Shown here: positions 1 through 12,552 of the stretch, piece after piece
Numbering within the stretch: the stretch's first letter is position 1
How the letters are laid out: each line of letters starts with the position of its first letter
Origin: Podocnemis expansa
Lineage: Eukaryota; Chordata; Testudines; Podocnemididae
Direction: 5' to 3'
Assembly (NCBI GenBank): GCA_007922195.1
Contig: ML681971.1
Span: forward strand, 19,823,856 to 19,887,855
DNA: 64,000 nucleotides
Notes under the pieces: model-generated
What the model was told of the DNA's origin: nothing
What the model saw: the letters and a program-made list of their open reading frames with translations, nothing else
The model's database searches: none
Translations under genes and position numbers: made by a program

Positions 1-680
1 TCTGAAGTTTCTTTATGCAGGGCAAGCTGTGTGATTCCTACAAATGAGATCTGCATCAAAAGGCAACCAGCCCGGCAGTTGACCACAGGGACTGAACTAC
101 TGAAGGGGATTTGAAACCAGCCCTGCGTTAATAGAGAGATGGGGTTGGGTGGCTTTTCCATTCCTCCTGTGCTTCTTTGTTCCAAAATATCCCAGCGCAT
201 ACAGACGTAATGGAATCATTTTCCCATCCCACTACCAACATAAGCTTCTCAGCAATGTTAAAAAGAATAAAAGGACAAACCTTTTCAAACAGCTCACTGC
301 AGAAAGACAACCCGGTCTGAGACACAAAGCTGGATCAGGAACCTGCACACACATCTATTTTACCTCTGCAATTCAATCAGCCCCTTGTATTTAGATAGCA
401 TTGCAATCCTTTCACTTGTTTTTAGTCACTGTCTTCACCAACACCCACTAAAGCTCCAAGTTCTCCAGACAGAAAATTATTTTGAGAGCTCTGCAACATC
501 CATCCCCAAACCAACCTTATTCTTCTGGCTTCCAGCTCTCTGGTCTTCAGATTTCGGTGCCTGTTTTAAACAAACAACAATATTATGTTAAATAAAGAAG
601 ACATTTGATTGGTATGCCAGAAAAAACTGGTGATAAAACAGTACACTGCAGTGAAACGTGTCTTAAATTACCAGTCTAAC
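1..680. other. Unique non-coding stretch
   Basis: I see no recognisable gene, RNA or repeat here. Short open frames exist on both strands but have no recognisable domain and are of chance length. Confidence 0.5.
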
Positions 681-931
681 AGCTTGTCTACACTTGGAAT
701 GCTACAGGGGCAATTCTTTTGTGCGTCACTGGAGACATTACCTATGCCAACGGGAAAACCCATCCCATCGGCATAAGGAATCCACTGGGAGGTATCCCCC
801 TGAGAGGTAGTAGCTAGGTTGACAGAAGTATTCTGTTTAAATGGGGGTTTATGTCACCCAGGAGCATAGATTTTTCACATCCATAGGCAATAGAGCCAAG
901 CCAACCTAATTTTCTAGTGTAGACAAGGCCT
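681..931. mobile_element. Small TIR element (MITE) with TGTCTACACT-type ends
   Basis: The left end GCTTGTCTACACT is matched by the inverted right end AGTGTAGACAAGGC about 250 bp away, with non-coding sequence between them. The same terminal motif recurs at 10,662, 16,894 and 63,749, so this is probably a non-autonomous DNA transposon. I could not define a target duplication. A PIF/Harbinger-like origin is possible but unproven. Confidence 0.55.
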
Positions 932-1869
932 CCGGGACCAATCAGTTCATCCTAGGCTCCCCACTGTGGTTTTACCTTGATCTGCTAGCCTGTGTAAAAA
1001 CAATAAATAGCTTTGCCCGCACAGTGACACGATGGACATATTGATTCTACATCATGCACACCTGACATTCATTGCTGTACTTTCCAGGTTGTGTGTATTT
1101 CAGTGGTTGCTGATTGCCTAGAAAGATTAAAAACTCAAGAGGTGCTTTCAAAGAATTTTTCAACAGTAATGTGGGTTGATCACAAGGGGACAAGTTCCTA
1201 ATATCTACTGCTGTTCACCAAGGCCCTTCTGGGAAGTTACACATTTCCATCTGATTTTTGGTGTTCAGGTTTAGTACCACAGAATCCTCTCTGATTAGCT
1301 TAGACTGGGACAAGATTATTTTTAATGAAACAGTGATGTGGAATATGTTGTGTCGAGTGAGATCTTTCTGCCATGTTAAATGTGCTTCAAGGTCACGTGC
1401 TGCTATAGGAACCTGCTATACACACAGCATCTGTCTATTGTCAGTCTGTACAGTTTTCCCAAGGAGAAATAATGCATGTGTGGTGCTGAAACAAGTCAAC
1501 CGCCATGTGACTCACCTGCATCTTTTCCAGCATTTCAAAGAACTCTGCAGACTGAAAAACAAATGAAAGATAAATCACTCGCCTGTTTGGAATAGAAATG
1601 AAGCCTATTTGCACAATTCATATCTGGGCATGGATTTCAAACAGCTCCACAGTTCTGGGTGGCGGTTCTGGTTTTGACGCATCTCCAGGATTATTGGGAC
1701 CCGAGAGGAGAAAAGTAATTCAATGAGGCTTTTATAAAGAGCAATTAATTTACAGCAGCAATTAATGTTACATCTTTTACAAGTGTAACAGCAAAAAACA
1801 TCTTGGTAACAATTAAGTAAGTGGTGCAGGCAACTACCATCAGTGAGATAACCCAAGAAACTTTCATAC
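932..1869. other. Unique non-coding stretch
   Basis: Nothing recognisable. A 102-residue frame at 1258-1566 (+) and a Cys-rich 83-residue frame at 1605-1856 (-) show no domain pattern and are treated as chance. Confidence 0.45.
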
Positions 1870-2215
1870 TTGTATAGTATCAGTAATAACAGTTTACACT
1901 CTGTAGCACCTCCTGTCCGAGGATCTCAAAGCATTTTATAGAATCTCAGAATGAGGAGTTGGACAGGACCCCAAGAAATCATATAGTCGAGCACCTTGTA
2001 TTGAGGCAGGATCAAGTAAACCATGTTTGCCAATATCAGTAATTAAATCTGATGACAGAGCTGGAAGGCCAAATTTTTATCCCCATTTATGAATATAAAA
2101 CTAGGGCAAAGATAGCTGAAGTGGCTTGCCCAAAGTTACCTGGTAAGTCAGTAGCAGAGCCGGGGTTAAAACTCTGAAGTCCTGACCCCAGCCCTGGGCA
2201 TTAGCCAAAAGAAAA
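1870..2215 (-). repeat. L2/MIR-type repeat, antisense, interrupted by CR1
   Basis: The left part reads CTCAAAGCATTTTATAG. The right part reads TTGCCCAAAGTTACCTGG and then a worn GAGCCGGGGTTAAAACTC. This is the familiar order of the L2/MIR-type amniote repeat read antisense. A CR1 end lies between the halves at about 1943-2045. The family call rests on remembered consensus. Confidence 0.45.
1943..2045 (-). mobile_element. CR1 LINE 3' end fragment
   Basis: It begins AGAATCTCAGAATGAGGAGT and continues through a worn 'GGACAGGACCCC ... TCATATAGTCGAGCACC', the antisense CR1 3' end pattern (GGAAGGGACC...GTCATCTAGTCCAACC). It is short and diverged, and sits inside the L2/MIR-type repeat. Confidence 0.5.
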
Positions 2216-3671
2216 AACATTTCCCCTCTCACAAAATTAGCACCAGTGGCTTTATATCCTGTATGGACAGCAGCCATTGGAAAGAAATACAGTCACATGT
2301 TTTAACAACATCATTGCTGTTGTGTGATGAAGCAATCACAGAGCATTATAATTGCACGTGCACACACACACAAGCAGATTTGACTTTCCATCTCTATTGG
2401 ATCAACAGTTCACACACACCTTGTCAGAGGACTGGCCAAACAGATGCATAACTTAGCTGGTGACTATGTATATGAACCACATACAAAGAGTGTTTGTAGC
2501 ACCAAAGGGGAAGCTTTTCTTTCTCAGGTTTAGTTTCACACTCTCTCCTTTCTGAGGGGATTTAGTGTGAACCTCTTGAATGAAGCAGGTAAGTCTCTTT
2601 CTCTCCCTAGAACTGCATATACTATTACCATAACTCACAAAGCTAACCAGCTAATGGCTGCGGAGAAAGATATGATAAAACAGCTGTTAACTACCCCTCA
2701 CCAGTCCATGGCCTTTTTCATGCTTCATTCTGTCTAGATACACACAGCTTGGTTGTATAAATTTCTTAAGTGGAGACAGGAATTATATTTGATCCCAGCT
2801 TCACGTACTAGGACAGAAAGACCCTGTTCAACAAGTTCTTGTTCACTCTCAGAGCAGAGAATCAGCCTCTGGCATGAACCCACGTGATTACATCTACCAC
2901 GGACTCTACCTATGAAGAGACCCAGTCTACACCAATTACCGTATCCCAAATGACCAACAGAGAACTGAATACCAGAAACCCGTGGGGCTGAATGGATCAA
3001 AGCTGTAGAAACCCTCACTGTAAGAAGCCTTTGAGATTTTCTTTGGTTAACTCCAGCTACAGGAAAACCCATTCTCCTTCCACACGTGTGGCTTTGGGAC
3101 CCGAGGACAAGGCTTCCTGGCCCTTTACCTAGCCAAAGGCTTTCTCAACCTGTCACCCCCACTTCAGGTACCAGAGAATGGACTCAGATGCTACAGAGAT
3201 GAGCACGAGCTAGATAAGCAGGCAACCCAACAGGCAGAAATGTCTGAGCACTCTCCATTTAAATGAAATGGTACCTTGTGTTCTATTGAATGGATACACG
3301 TCAATCACACCTGCCACTCAGAGCTCAGACATGTACACCCCCAAGACTGAGTTCAAAGAGCTCTCCTAAGGCCAAGTTACCATCTTATATATGAATTACT
3401 TACTCCCTTCAATATCTCTAAATACATGAGATTAGCAGTAGGTGATGAAATGCATCAAATACACCCCATCAGAACAACACTTTCTCTCCTTATTTATTCT
3501 AATAAAGGCATTTCCCTTTAACTTCCTTCTGCAATTCATTTCACCTCATTACAGTCACTCTGCTAGAACAATACTGAAAGTGACTGGCTCCTACAGAAAG
3601 CGCTAGAACAAGGGTCAAGAGAAGGCAGCAGGTTGAGCACATAACCCCACCTTATGGCAAAATGAATACAG
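2216..3671. other. Unique non-coding stretch
   Basis: No gene or repeat was identified. A 112-residue minus-strand frame at 2734-3072 has no recognisable motif. Confidence 0.45.
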
Positions 3672-3673
3672 CA

Positions 3674-4240
3674 ATCATAGAATCATAGAAACTGGAAGGG
3701 ACCATGAGAGGTCATCGAATCCAGCCCCCTGCACTCATGGCAGGACCAAGTACCCTCTTGAACTGTCCCTGACAACAGCTTGCCTAACCTGCTCTTACAC
3801 ACTTCCAATGATAGAGTTTCGTCAACCTGCCAAGGCAACTTAATTCCAGTGGTTAATTACCCTGACAGTTCGGCGTTTTTTTCCTAACATCCAACCTAAA
3901 CCTCCCTCATTGTAATTTCAGCCCATTGTTTCTTGTTATATCATCGGCAGTTAAGGAGAACATTTTTTCTCTCTCCTCCTTGTGACAACCTCTTAGATAC
4001 TTGAAAACTGTTACCATGTCCCCTGTCAGTCTCCTCTTTTCCAGATTAAACAAACCCAGCTCTTTCAATCTTCCCTCATAAGTCAACTATTCCAGACCCC
4101 TAATCATTTGTGTTACTCTTCTCTGGACCTTCTCCAATTTTTCCACATATTCCCTGAAATGAGGCGCCTAGAACTGGACACAATACTCCAACTGAGGCCT
4201 AATCAGGGCAGAGTGGAGCACAAGAATTATTTCTCATGAC
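3674..4240 (-). mobile_element. CR1 LINE 3' region, 5'-truncated
   Basis: It starts with CATAGAATCATAGAAACTGG, the reverse of the CR1 3' terminus with its ATTCTATG repeats. About 550 bp of antisense CR1 3' UTR and C-terminal coding region follow, including the CTCTTTTCCAGATTAAACAA and CCTCATAAGTCA segments. It is 5'-truncated, as CR1 copies usually are, and no intact frame remains. Confidence 0.85.
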
Positions 4241-4665
4241 AACGCCATTAGCAGGTTAATAACCCTAGGTTATTAAATCATTTTAGCATGACTCAAAGTT
4301 TGCTTTTCAGTTGGTGCAATATAATATTTGAAACAATAATCACTCTTGTTCAGCAAAAGACACTATAAAGTAATCACTTGTCTCAGTTACCGGCCCAATT
4401 TATTTCAGTTTCACTAGGGCTCTTAAGCAGGTTTTTTTTTTTTTTTTAATAACCCTTGCTGCACTAATATTAGCAAACCTAAGGTTCAAAAATCACATGA
4501 GCTTAAAAATCAGGAGACCATAGAAATAACACATTTCAAGTTATTTTTATTTACCTTCCAGGTTCTACACCTTTCGGGTTCATGTTTTCAGGATAGTTTC
4601 TTGATTTAGCCACTTTTTCTTTTTACTATAACTTTAAAGAAGTTCCTTTTGAACATCTGAGGCTT

Positions 4666-4667
<2 letters not shown>

Positions 4668-4703
<36 letters not shown>

Positions 4704-4732
4704 CTTGTATATGTATATGTATATGTATATAA
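4668..4732. repeat. (TA)n / (TATATG)n microsatellite
   Basis: About 15 TA units are followed by a short spacer and then repeated TATATG units. Confidence 0.95.
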
Positions 4733-5301
4733 GCACTCAGGATCTGGGGTCCTAAGACCCTGCTCTGGGAATGAGTCACAATCTTAGACCCACAGAGACT
4801 CAGTTCCAAACCCTGCCATTTTGCAGCATGCTTGATGCACCTTGATATTTGCATGTGCCTCCTTATTTGCATGTCAGAGGTCACTTTTGCCTGTGAAGAT
4901 TGCTTACAGACACAATTGCCTGATTGCCCAAGCCCTAAAATCCAGAACAAAGAGAAACACAGGCAATCAGACAAAGAAATAAGTGGCAAGATTCCAGCAA
5001 GCCAGGCCAGCTAAACTAGATTAATGCATCACTTTGTGAATTTGCAGCCATTTGTAATTTCAAATCTTTTGATTAAACAATCCTAGGTTAATTCAGTTGA
5101 ATGATCAGTTGCGCACACACACACCCCGCCCCCGGAATTGGTTTAGGGACCTATCGCTTGTCTAAAAATAGACATGCTACTCCTCTGCTCCAAACATGCT
5201 TGGAAAATATTGGGACACTCCTAGTAAACAAACGTCGCTTTTCCAGAACTAAGCAGAGGAGGAAGCACTTTACAGGCAGGTTCTCTTCTCTCCCCTCCCC
5301 G

Positions 5302-5315
5302 CCCCCCCCCCCCCC
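5302..5315. repeat. Poly-C run
   Basis: Fourteen consecutive C residues lie at the end of a C/T-rich tract. The exact length is likely to vary or be a sequencing artefact. Confidence 0.9.
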
Positions 5316-5496
5316 AATTCTTCATTCCTTTGTTTGCTCACAATGGGCAGTGGCACAAAACTGCTTGAGCTCAGGTGGCAGATTACCAGAGGTGTGGGAT
5401 AATGGCTATACAGTGGAGAGAAGGAGTGGGAAGATACTGTAGTCAAAGAAGAATGTGTGAAAGATTGGATTAGCAAACTCTGTATGATCTTTTGGC

Positions 5497-5525
5497 AAAC
5501 AAACAAACAAACAAACAAAAAAAAA
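5497..5525. repeat. (CAAA)n microsatellite
   Basis: About five to six CAAA units end in an A-run. Confidence 0.9.
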
Positions 5526-6501
5526 CCACCATTAGCAAGAGGACAATTTTCACCATAATAGTAGCCTAGGGGTTGCTGTAGTTTACTCCAAGCTGTGAAG
5601 GCTGCAAGAAGCTAACAGGACAGCCGAAGAATGACATAACTTCAGAACAAACCCATCCTTTCCTCTCTCTTTATGCCTTTATTAAAAAACTGCAGTGGAT
5701 AGTATGGCTGTATGTCCTAAATACCTCCAGTTCCTAAGTACCTGTGGTTCCTAAGAACCTCTGCATCCTTAAGTTTGTGCATATTACAGCACAAATAAAA
5801 TCTTCCCATCTTTGATGTTCTAGTCAGAACAAATACACTTTTATGATTCTTATCAACATGTAACATTGTCGGCTGTAGCTTCAACTTAAGCAGCACAGGA
5901 AGGCTACACTTCCCCAATTCTTGTGCCCCTGGTGTCCCAAAACTGAAGTTATTTTATGCCCCTCTTACATCCTACTGAAAACAAAATACCACAGTGGAAA
6001 ATAATCTCCATTATTAGTACAGACAAGCCAAACTGGTCTTGTAACTTGTACTAGTAGTGGGTTTACAAATGCAAAACACACAAAATGGAAATTGTTTAGT
6101 CCATATCTCTCTGCTTCAAAATGCTCCCACAGACAAACAGTGTTCAAGGTAAACTCCAATGCCACAGAAAAGGTGAAGAGTTCAGAGTGAGTTAATTGTA
6201 CATTTTGTTAGGAAAGAAAGGGAATGTTTATTCTATTCTCCCAGGATTAGACTCTATCTGTGCCCTGTTTCTAGCCACCCTGGGTACAACCCAAATTTTA
6301 TTTAATTCCCATACTACACATTCAAGTTGGTTTGAGCCAAGGGGTACCATGATTTAATGAAGAAGAAAAATGCAATTAGCATTTGAAATTATACCCAGAA
6401 GGAGTGCTCCATGCTGGAAAAGGCAGTTTATGAGCCCACATGGCATGCACTGAGGCATACAAGCAGTACACCCTGCTCCCACTTTTCAGTGCCGCACTTA
6501 C

Positions 6502-6605
6502 CACAAGGTTCCTTAAGAAATCCATCATCTTTGCAGCATTCCTCTCCATGCAAGTGACAGGGCAAACTTTTTACACATCGAAAACTGCTACTGCCACTGA
6601 ACGTC
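6502..6605 (-). other. Possible Cys-rich coding exon (weak)
   Basis: On the minus strand the frame reads ...FRCVKSLPCHLHGEECC..., with six cysteines in about 27 residues (C-x4-C-x6-CC-x9-C). It ends after the codon for Cys, at CCTTGTG followed by a consensus donor GTAAGTG (intron phase 1). The pattern loosely resembles small disulphide-rich domains, but I cannot name the protein. The upstream acceptor is weak (short pyrimidine tract before TTCAG near 6603). This may be chance. It is the only segment in the window that looked like a host exon. Confidence 0.15.
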
Positions 6606-7194
6606 GTTACTGTGATCCAATAAGGAGCCCTGAAGTTTGATGCCCGCCTGTTCATCCACGCAGAACTTTCTCTCCAACCCGCCACCTCCCTTTGTTAATG
6701 TTTCTCCAGGTAAGAGACATGACAGGACTGTTTTCTGAGCGAAAGGGTGGGTCAACTCAGAAGGCATTCTGCAAGAAACAGGTTGTGCAGGAAACATGCT
6801 AGAGGATTTTAAAAGAAAAATTCTTTGCCTCCAACTCACATCTTGGAATGGATTCAAAGTCCTTCTGTGATGTGACGCTGACACCGAGTTACGGGCAACA
6901 TGTAAACTGCAGTTTGATTTGATGTTGAAAGATGCAAGTGATCTTTCAGTAGAGCCACCCAATCCCAGAACTGTGAGGTGGGATGGGGGGAATAATTGGG
7001 GTGTGTGCCAGGCTTCTTGCCCACATGCTGATCTCATTGGCTCCACAATCGCACTAAATTCAATGGAAGTATTTGTACAAGAGTGACTGAGAGTAGGATA
7101 TGGGCCTTAGTGCATGGCAGATAACATTCAGTGGTAAAAACATTACTATTTACATAGCAATTTTCACATGAGAATAGCATCCATCTAGTTAAGA

Positions 7195-7265
7195 TTAGTA
7201 AGGCAACGTTGTTACACACATTTCACAGATGGGTAAAGTGAGCAACTGCAGGGGAACATAACTTA
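7195..7265 (-). repeat. MIR/L2-type repeat scrap
   Basis: CATTTCACAGATGGGTAAAG resembles the antisense MIR/L2 'CATTTTACAGATGGGGAAAC' block. It is short and uncertain. Confidence 0.3.
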
Positions 7266-8430
7266 GCCCATCTATCTATCCATTTGTAGGGTCACCATGG
7301 CACTTGTCACCAGATTATCTAAGTGCTTCCTATTTAAACTAAATCTGCACTGCAAGGACCATCAGAGACCCTGTGGTATTTTCTCCTCATCTGTAACCAG
7401 GGTGATGATGATCTACTGCAAGTGAAGTGATACAGGCAGGGTCCTCTTGTCCCAAATTCCCTGCATTAAACTTTGGACAAGACCACTTTTACGTGCTATT
7501 GATGGAGAATGCAGGCAGTTTCAAGCGATCTGCAGGGCAGACTCTATACCAAGTCTTGGACAGAGGAGTGCCTGTGCCAAGATTTAGTTAGCTGGGGCGA
7601 CAAGAACGTATTCAGCCCACCCTTTTAATTAGAAAACCCCGTCCACCCTAATAATTCCTGGGAAAGAAAACTGAAGTGAAGGAGGGGATCAGAGCTAGCA
7701 AGGAGAGAATGCCACAGACAGAATTACTCTAAATGAGTTAACTGCCAAGGCTGTTTCTTTGCTGACAGTGCACAGTGTGCTATACGCTGGATGGCCGATA
7801 AGTGGGGAAACAAACAGGGCTAGAAAAAGTTTTTAGACTCTGCAAAGTAACTGGTAAGAATCTGATTGTTTGCACCCCTCTGAATAATTTTCTGATAACC
7901 CTACGGTGCTTCCACTTACATCTATACTATTTCTATCACCAGAGCATCTATGTACATTAGGAATAACTATGGAAGTAAAATACATTCTGAACACCCTAAT
8001 ACACTCATGTCTAGCCCATGCAGTCCATCATCACAGCCATCTCTCTCTACCTCTCTGCAAAGATTTGGTAGCAAAGATTGCTGTGAGCTGTCACACCACT
8101 GAGATCTGATTTCATCTACAAGATGTGCTACAGTGCAGTACTGCTGTCATAAATAATTAACACCCAGCTGTAGCACATCTGTCAAGAGCATATGAGCAGA
8201 GGACATTTGTTCCTCTATTATTCAGGCTTTTCTTTCTGCTGAGTTTATTTGCTTTAGATTTTGCAAAATTCAGGGTGGCTCCTCCCATACAGGGGAAGTA
8301 TTATTTTTGATTGAAGGAGGACAGCAGACATTAGCCATTATAATTTAGGGGACATTTTCAGACCCCCAGCTGCTATTACGTGTGCACATCACAGCACAGA
8401 CCCAAGCCATTTTCTACCATCTACATCTGG
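7266..8430. other. Unique non-coding stretch
   Basis: Nothing recognisable. Confidence 0.4.
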
Positions 8431-8436
8431 CGAGGA

Positions 8437-8630
8437 GATTACAGCCTGGCCTCTCGGATGGGGAGACTGGCACTGATAACCACACCCATGTCATCAAGAT
8501 TAGACTACTGTAACATACTCTACACAGGGCGACTTCCCAAAGTTGTCCAGAGACCGACACTGAGCAGAGCATCAAGCCGGAATCATAGGACACCAGTGCA
8601 TTGGGCTATAGAACTGACTGCCCAACGGTC
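8437..8630 (+). mobile_element. L2-type LINE fragment, RT C-terminal region
   Basis: The frame around 8490-8560 encodes SSRLDYCNILYTGRLPKVVQ, matching the 'S+LDYCN-L--GLP' block just downstream of the reverse transcriptase in L2/jockey-clade LINEs. A degraded 'RNHRTPVHW' follows, like the later 'ITP-L--LHWLP' block. Only a scrap survives within a 93-residue frame (8380-8661), so it is a dead fossil. Confidence 0.7.
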
Positions 8631-8999
8631 TCCGGCTGGCGGTCAAGAAATTTGGTTATGATGACCTACAGTTATGGCTCCTTTGCCCCCACCCCAGTTA
8701 TATTATTTCATCCTTTGAGGGGTCATTGTTAGCAATTTTCAAGTTCTATGTAGGTCTTTAAAAGTCCAAGGTTTTGGGGCCTCTCTTTGTATATACATGC
8801 AATAGTGAACCAAACAGTTACTAGGTTAAAGCGTGTTAAGGAACCACTAGGGCACACAGCAGGGTCTGCAGGGACCGATTCACATGCAGCACGAGCGTGT
8901 TTTATCGATGACACCCCTGTAATCTGCATTACTCCCAGCAGTATAGACAAGATACAAGCCAGGGAGTAGGGATAGTGCCTGTATAAACAAAGTGCACTG

Positions 9000-9257
9000 A
9001 GAAAGGGGAAACAAACAAGGAGACTTGTGTCACTTAAAGACTAACAAATATATTTTTTGCATGAGCTTTCATGACAGAAAATCCCACTTCATCAGATGCT
9101 TTGAAGATGGGGGAAGTTACAGAATAGGATGAAATAAAAAAGGGCACAAAAACACATGCAATAAATATATTTGTTAGTCTTTAAGTGCCCCAGGACTCTC
9201 TGTTTGTTTTACTGAACTAGCCTAACACGGCTGCCCCTTTGGATCTAAGAAAGGGGA
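9000..9257 (+). mobile_element. Fold-back PLE insertion with 10-bp TSD
   Basis: The left arm (from 9010) is an antisense PLE tail beginning AACAAACAAGGAG. The right arm is a sense tail running through TTGTTAGTCTTTAAGTGCC to the outer end CCCCTTTGGATC. AGAAAGGGGA occurs at both 9000-9009 and 9248-9257, so the whole inverted pair is one insertion. The left arm keeps a hammerhead-like core with a damaged stem II (9059-9099). No coding sequence remains. Confidence 0.88.
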
Positions 9258-10661
9258 GAAATCAACACAAACTGAGTAACCATTTCTGATAGATTTCTAG
9301 GCTGTATTGGATAATACTGATTTTCTTCCTTCTCTCCCTATTTAAAAAAAAATGGGGGTGGGGGTTTATCAGTTAAAACCTAAAATCAAACACACTTCCA
9401 TTCCCTAAATGTACTGAGACCTGAGGGATCTGCTTTCTCCCCATACTGCCACAGCTGCAAGAACAGGAGACAGCTAGCAGGGCTTTCTCTGTGAGGGCCC
9501 CCAGATTCAGAGGCATGCTCCCATGCCGTCCAAAATAGCTCAAATGTGGTGACTCTTAGGGTACACCACAAAAGGTCCCTGGTGTTGGGAAAAGCTAAGG
9601 GCATGATTCTGAGAGAAGGTGGGCTGACTCAGTTCCCATGGAATTGGTGATTATAATGCTGTTGTGATTTAATTTAACTGTATTCTGTTGTAAAGATCAT
9701 GATGTTAAGATGCCTACAGCCTTGGATAGGCATTCATTATTCTAAATAAATAAATAGTGCGGGATTCCAGAGTGATGCTAAAAAGATACTGCTCACCAGA
9801 AAATAAAAAGAAGTTTATGGAATGAATTCAGAAGCTAACAGCTCTAGAAGTTCCTTTGGCTATCATGGCAAGGAACCCACATCTTGGCCAGCCAGTTGGC
9901 CAACTGCCTTTGGACTTCCTCAGAACAGAGGTACTTCCTAGAAAGCCAGCCAATTATGGCAGCATAATCAGTTATGAAAAAGATGGATGGGAATTTAGAT
10001 TAGATAGGGACCAATTGATGTCATGGATATGCACCTAGGTCATACAGTATTTAAAGAGTCATTCAGCAATTACCGCTTATGCTGGTAATTAATAATTAGT
10101 CACCAAGGAGTGGTATCTTTTAATGCAGAAATGTCATGTTATTCACATCGATGCTTTGGAAAAGCAATTTCAACATCCCCTGGATTCTGGTTTATTCATT
10201 CAATATGTTCTGAGTAGCTGTTCAAATGCCCACGACACATTTCTTTGACCCACTTTAATCAACAGCAGGTATGGCCATATCTACCAGACAATCTGCATTA
10301 AATCTGGACTCTGCATATTTCCTAAATTCACAACTCACCAGAAAGGAAAGTTCCTGTTCTTTAAGGATTTGAACCAACTCAATGGCACTCTTTCATTTTG
10401 ACGTAGCAGGGCTTGGATTGGGCTGTCAGGAAACATCATCTACAACAAACAGCTCCTGTCTACAGACCATCCTTTCGATGAAAAATCTCTCCTTCTGAAA
10501 CAGTGGTAGTATGTACCACATGGTGGAGTTAAGTTACAGTCCTATCTGAATACCCAACAATTGTGCTGTGCAAATTACAAACATCCAGTGAATGACATTC
10601 TCTCCCCAGAAGACCTGACAGCTGTGTAACAGCAAGAATTCTACAGACACTTGCACACTAA
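9258..10661. other. Unique non-coding stretch
   Basis: No gene or identifiable repeat. Confidence 0.4.
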
Positions 10662-11076
10662 GGCTATGTCTACACTGCCAAATAAGTCCAGACTAAGCCT
10701 TTGGCTAGTTCGAACTAAAAACTTTTTTAGTTCAAGCTAAGCAAAACTTAGTTTGAACTAGTTAGCTCAAACAGTTCAAACTTAGTGCTTTAGTTTGAAG
10801 TAGGCGATGTAGATGCCTTAGTTTGAACTTAAAAAGTTCAAAGTAAGCTGCTAGTTCGAACTAACCACATTTTTCAGTTCAAACTAACTTTTAGTTCAAA
10901 CTTTCCATGCTTTTTTAGTTCGAACTAACTTTTTAGTTCGAACTAAAAAATGTGGGTAGTTCAAACTAAAAAGCCACGGTTAGTTCGAACTAACCCATGG
11001 TTAGTTTGAACTAACCTGGAACTGCTTAGTTTGAACTAAAGAAGTTCAAACTAAGCTTGCTAATGTAGACCCAGTC
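10662..11076. mobile_element. TIR element packed with TTCGAA palindromes (family A)
   Basis: The ends GGCTATGTCTACACT and (inverted) AATGTAGACCCAGTC match at 11 of 15 positions. TAA flanks both sides (10,659-10,661 and 11,077-11,079), which suggests a 2-3 bp target duplication. The interior is built from repeated AGTTCGAACT and AGTTTGAACT palindromes. There is no coding capacity, so this is probably a non-autonomous DNA transposon, superfamily unproven (PIF/Harbinger is one candidate). Confidence 0.75.
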
Positions 11077-11079
11077 TAA

Positions 11080-12552
11080 GTGTCTTTTCAGTTGCTCTCT
11101 TTCTTTCTTTAAACTGCCTCAAATGTAAAGTCCAACTCTACTCACAATCCAGTACTTCAGGCTTCAGACTGTTTCAACAGTATTAAGTAACACCAGCACA
11201 TAATTCCCCCACTCTTTCTAGTCATCATCAAATTAAATCATTCCAGTCTCCATTTGCTGGCAATCAAGAAAACATAACACTTAATGTAAGTGTTATATGA
11301 ATCACACCCTGGAAGTAGCAGATTAATAAACAAATACCAAAAGATAGAACAGTGGAAGATATGAAACAAGTTCTACACATTGATGATACACTGACGAATT
11401 CAATTTCTATCATTTATACAGCACCTTTCTTCTCAAGGTGCCAGAACCAAAATATGCAGGAACCACTCACACTGCTAGAATGCAGCCACCTCTGGGGTGG
11501 AATGCCTCATTGAGGCAAACAATAAACATACAACATGTTATTGGAAACAGGGAAATTTTGACCAACACCGCATGTTAAAACCCCTGGTCTTACCAAAAAA
11601 GTACTCTGGGGATCAAAAAAGAGGGCTGAAAGTATACAGAGATAACTAAAGTGTCCAGAGTTCTAATAAGAAATGAATAAAACTAACCACAAGCTCTGGA
11701 AGTATAAACCCTCATATTTCAGGGCATGCAAGCAACTGACTTTCTTTCCCTAGCCACTCACAGAGAAGTTCATTCCTCCAATGCAACTGAAGACAGGTTT
11801 TTGGACTGCATAGATAACTAGAATGTATTCAAGCAGACAGAACATCAATTTTTAAGGTCTAAGAAAGACTCAATTCTCTCCTGTAATGTATATGAAATTC
11901 AGTGTACTTTATCTTTGAGCATGTAATCATGGAGTCTGAAATAAATTCACATCTAGATGTTCCCTCCAGCTCCTGGCTGATTCACATTAGCTTGAATTCC
12001 ATGAGAAACTGCTAATCATACAGTATATGGCCCTGATTCAGCAAGAGACTTAAACCCATACCTAAATTTAAGCACATACTTCCTTATTTGGCATATTCCT
12101 TAAATATGTGTGCAAGTGTTTTGCTGAATCAATCCCTCTTTTCTGTGACTATATGGATGACATCAGATTTCAGTGCAATCGAGCCATTCTACTTCATCAC
12201 CACTAACTTTTTAAAAATAAGTATTTTTTAGGCAGCACATCTTCATTTCTTAAATTCCTATCTTGTCATTTAGATCAAAGTGGATGGGGGAGGAGAATTC
12301 TGAATTAAAAAAAAAATGAAAGCACATTAGTAGTCACAATGTATTTTCAGTGTGCAAATGAATCCAAATCCTACTTGCTAATAATTGTTGTCTTGTAACT
12401 AGACCACATTATGGTGTAACTAAATTTGAAGGATGCACCCTTGAACTTGCGTCTGAAAGATCAATCTGGTTTGTAATAATTTGACTATTACGGGACAGAT
12501 ATTTTAGGCCTCACTGCACACTGTATATCTCAATTAGAGATACCCATGGTGC
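11080..12552. other. Unique non-coding stretch
   Basis: No gene was recognised. A short CATTTATACAGCACCTTTC near 11,410 may be an L2-type scrap. Confidence 0.4.

Larger units (their letters stand above)
4241..6425. other. Non-coding stretch with simple repeats
   Basis: No gene was recognised. It holds a (TA)n tract (4668-4697), a C-run (5302-5315) and a CAAA microsatellite (5499-5520). The frames at 4606-4989 (-) and 5101-5442 (+) run through these tracts and are not credible proteins. Confidence 0.5.

Noticed and set aside
1605..1856. Cys-rich 83-residue minus-strand frame (CCYTCKRCNINCCC)
   Set aside because: It lacks splice signals and ordered spacing and contains low-complexity stretches. 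Judged chance.
5101..5442. 113-residue frame with a proline run
   Set aside because: The proline run is the C-run microsatellite, with no supporting evidence.
9010..9247. Inverted repeat read as an IS or hAT element
   Set aside because: The arms are PLE tails in opposite orientation. The duplications (9-14 bp, variable) and the RT-bearing relative show retrotransposition instead.
10700..11050. CRISPR-like array of short repeats
   Set aside because: Repeats are irregular palindromes without uniform spacers, inside TIRs, in a vertebrate-type genome.
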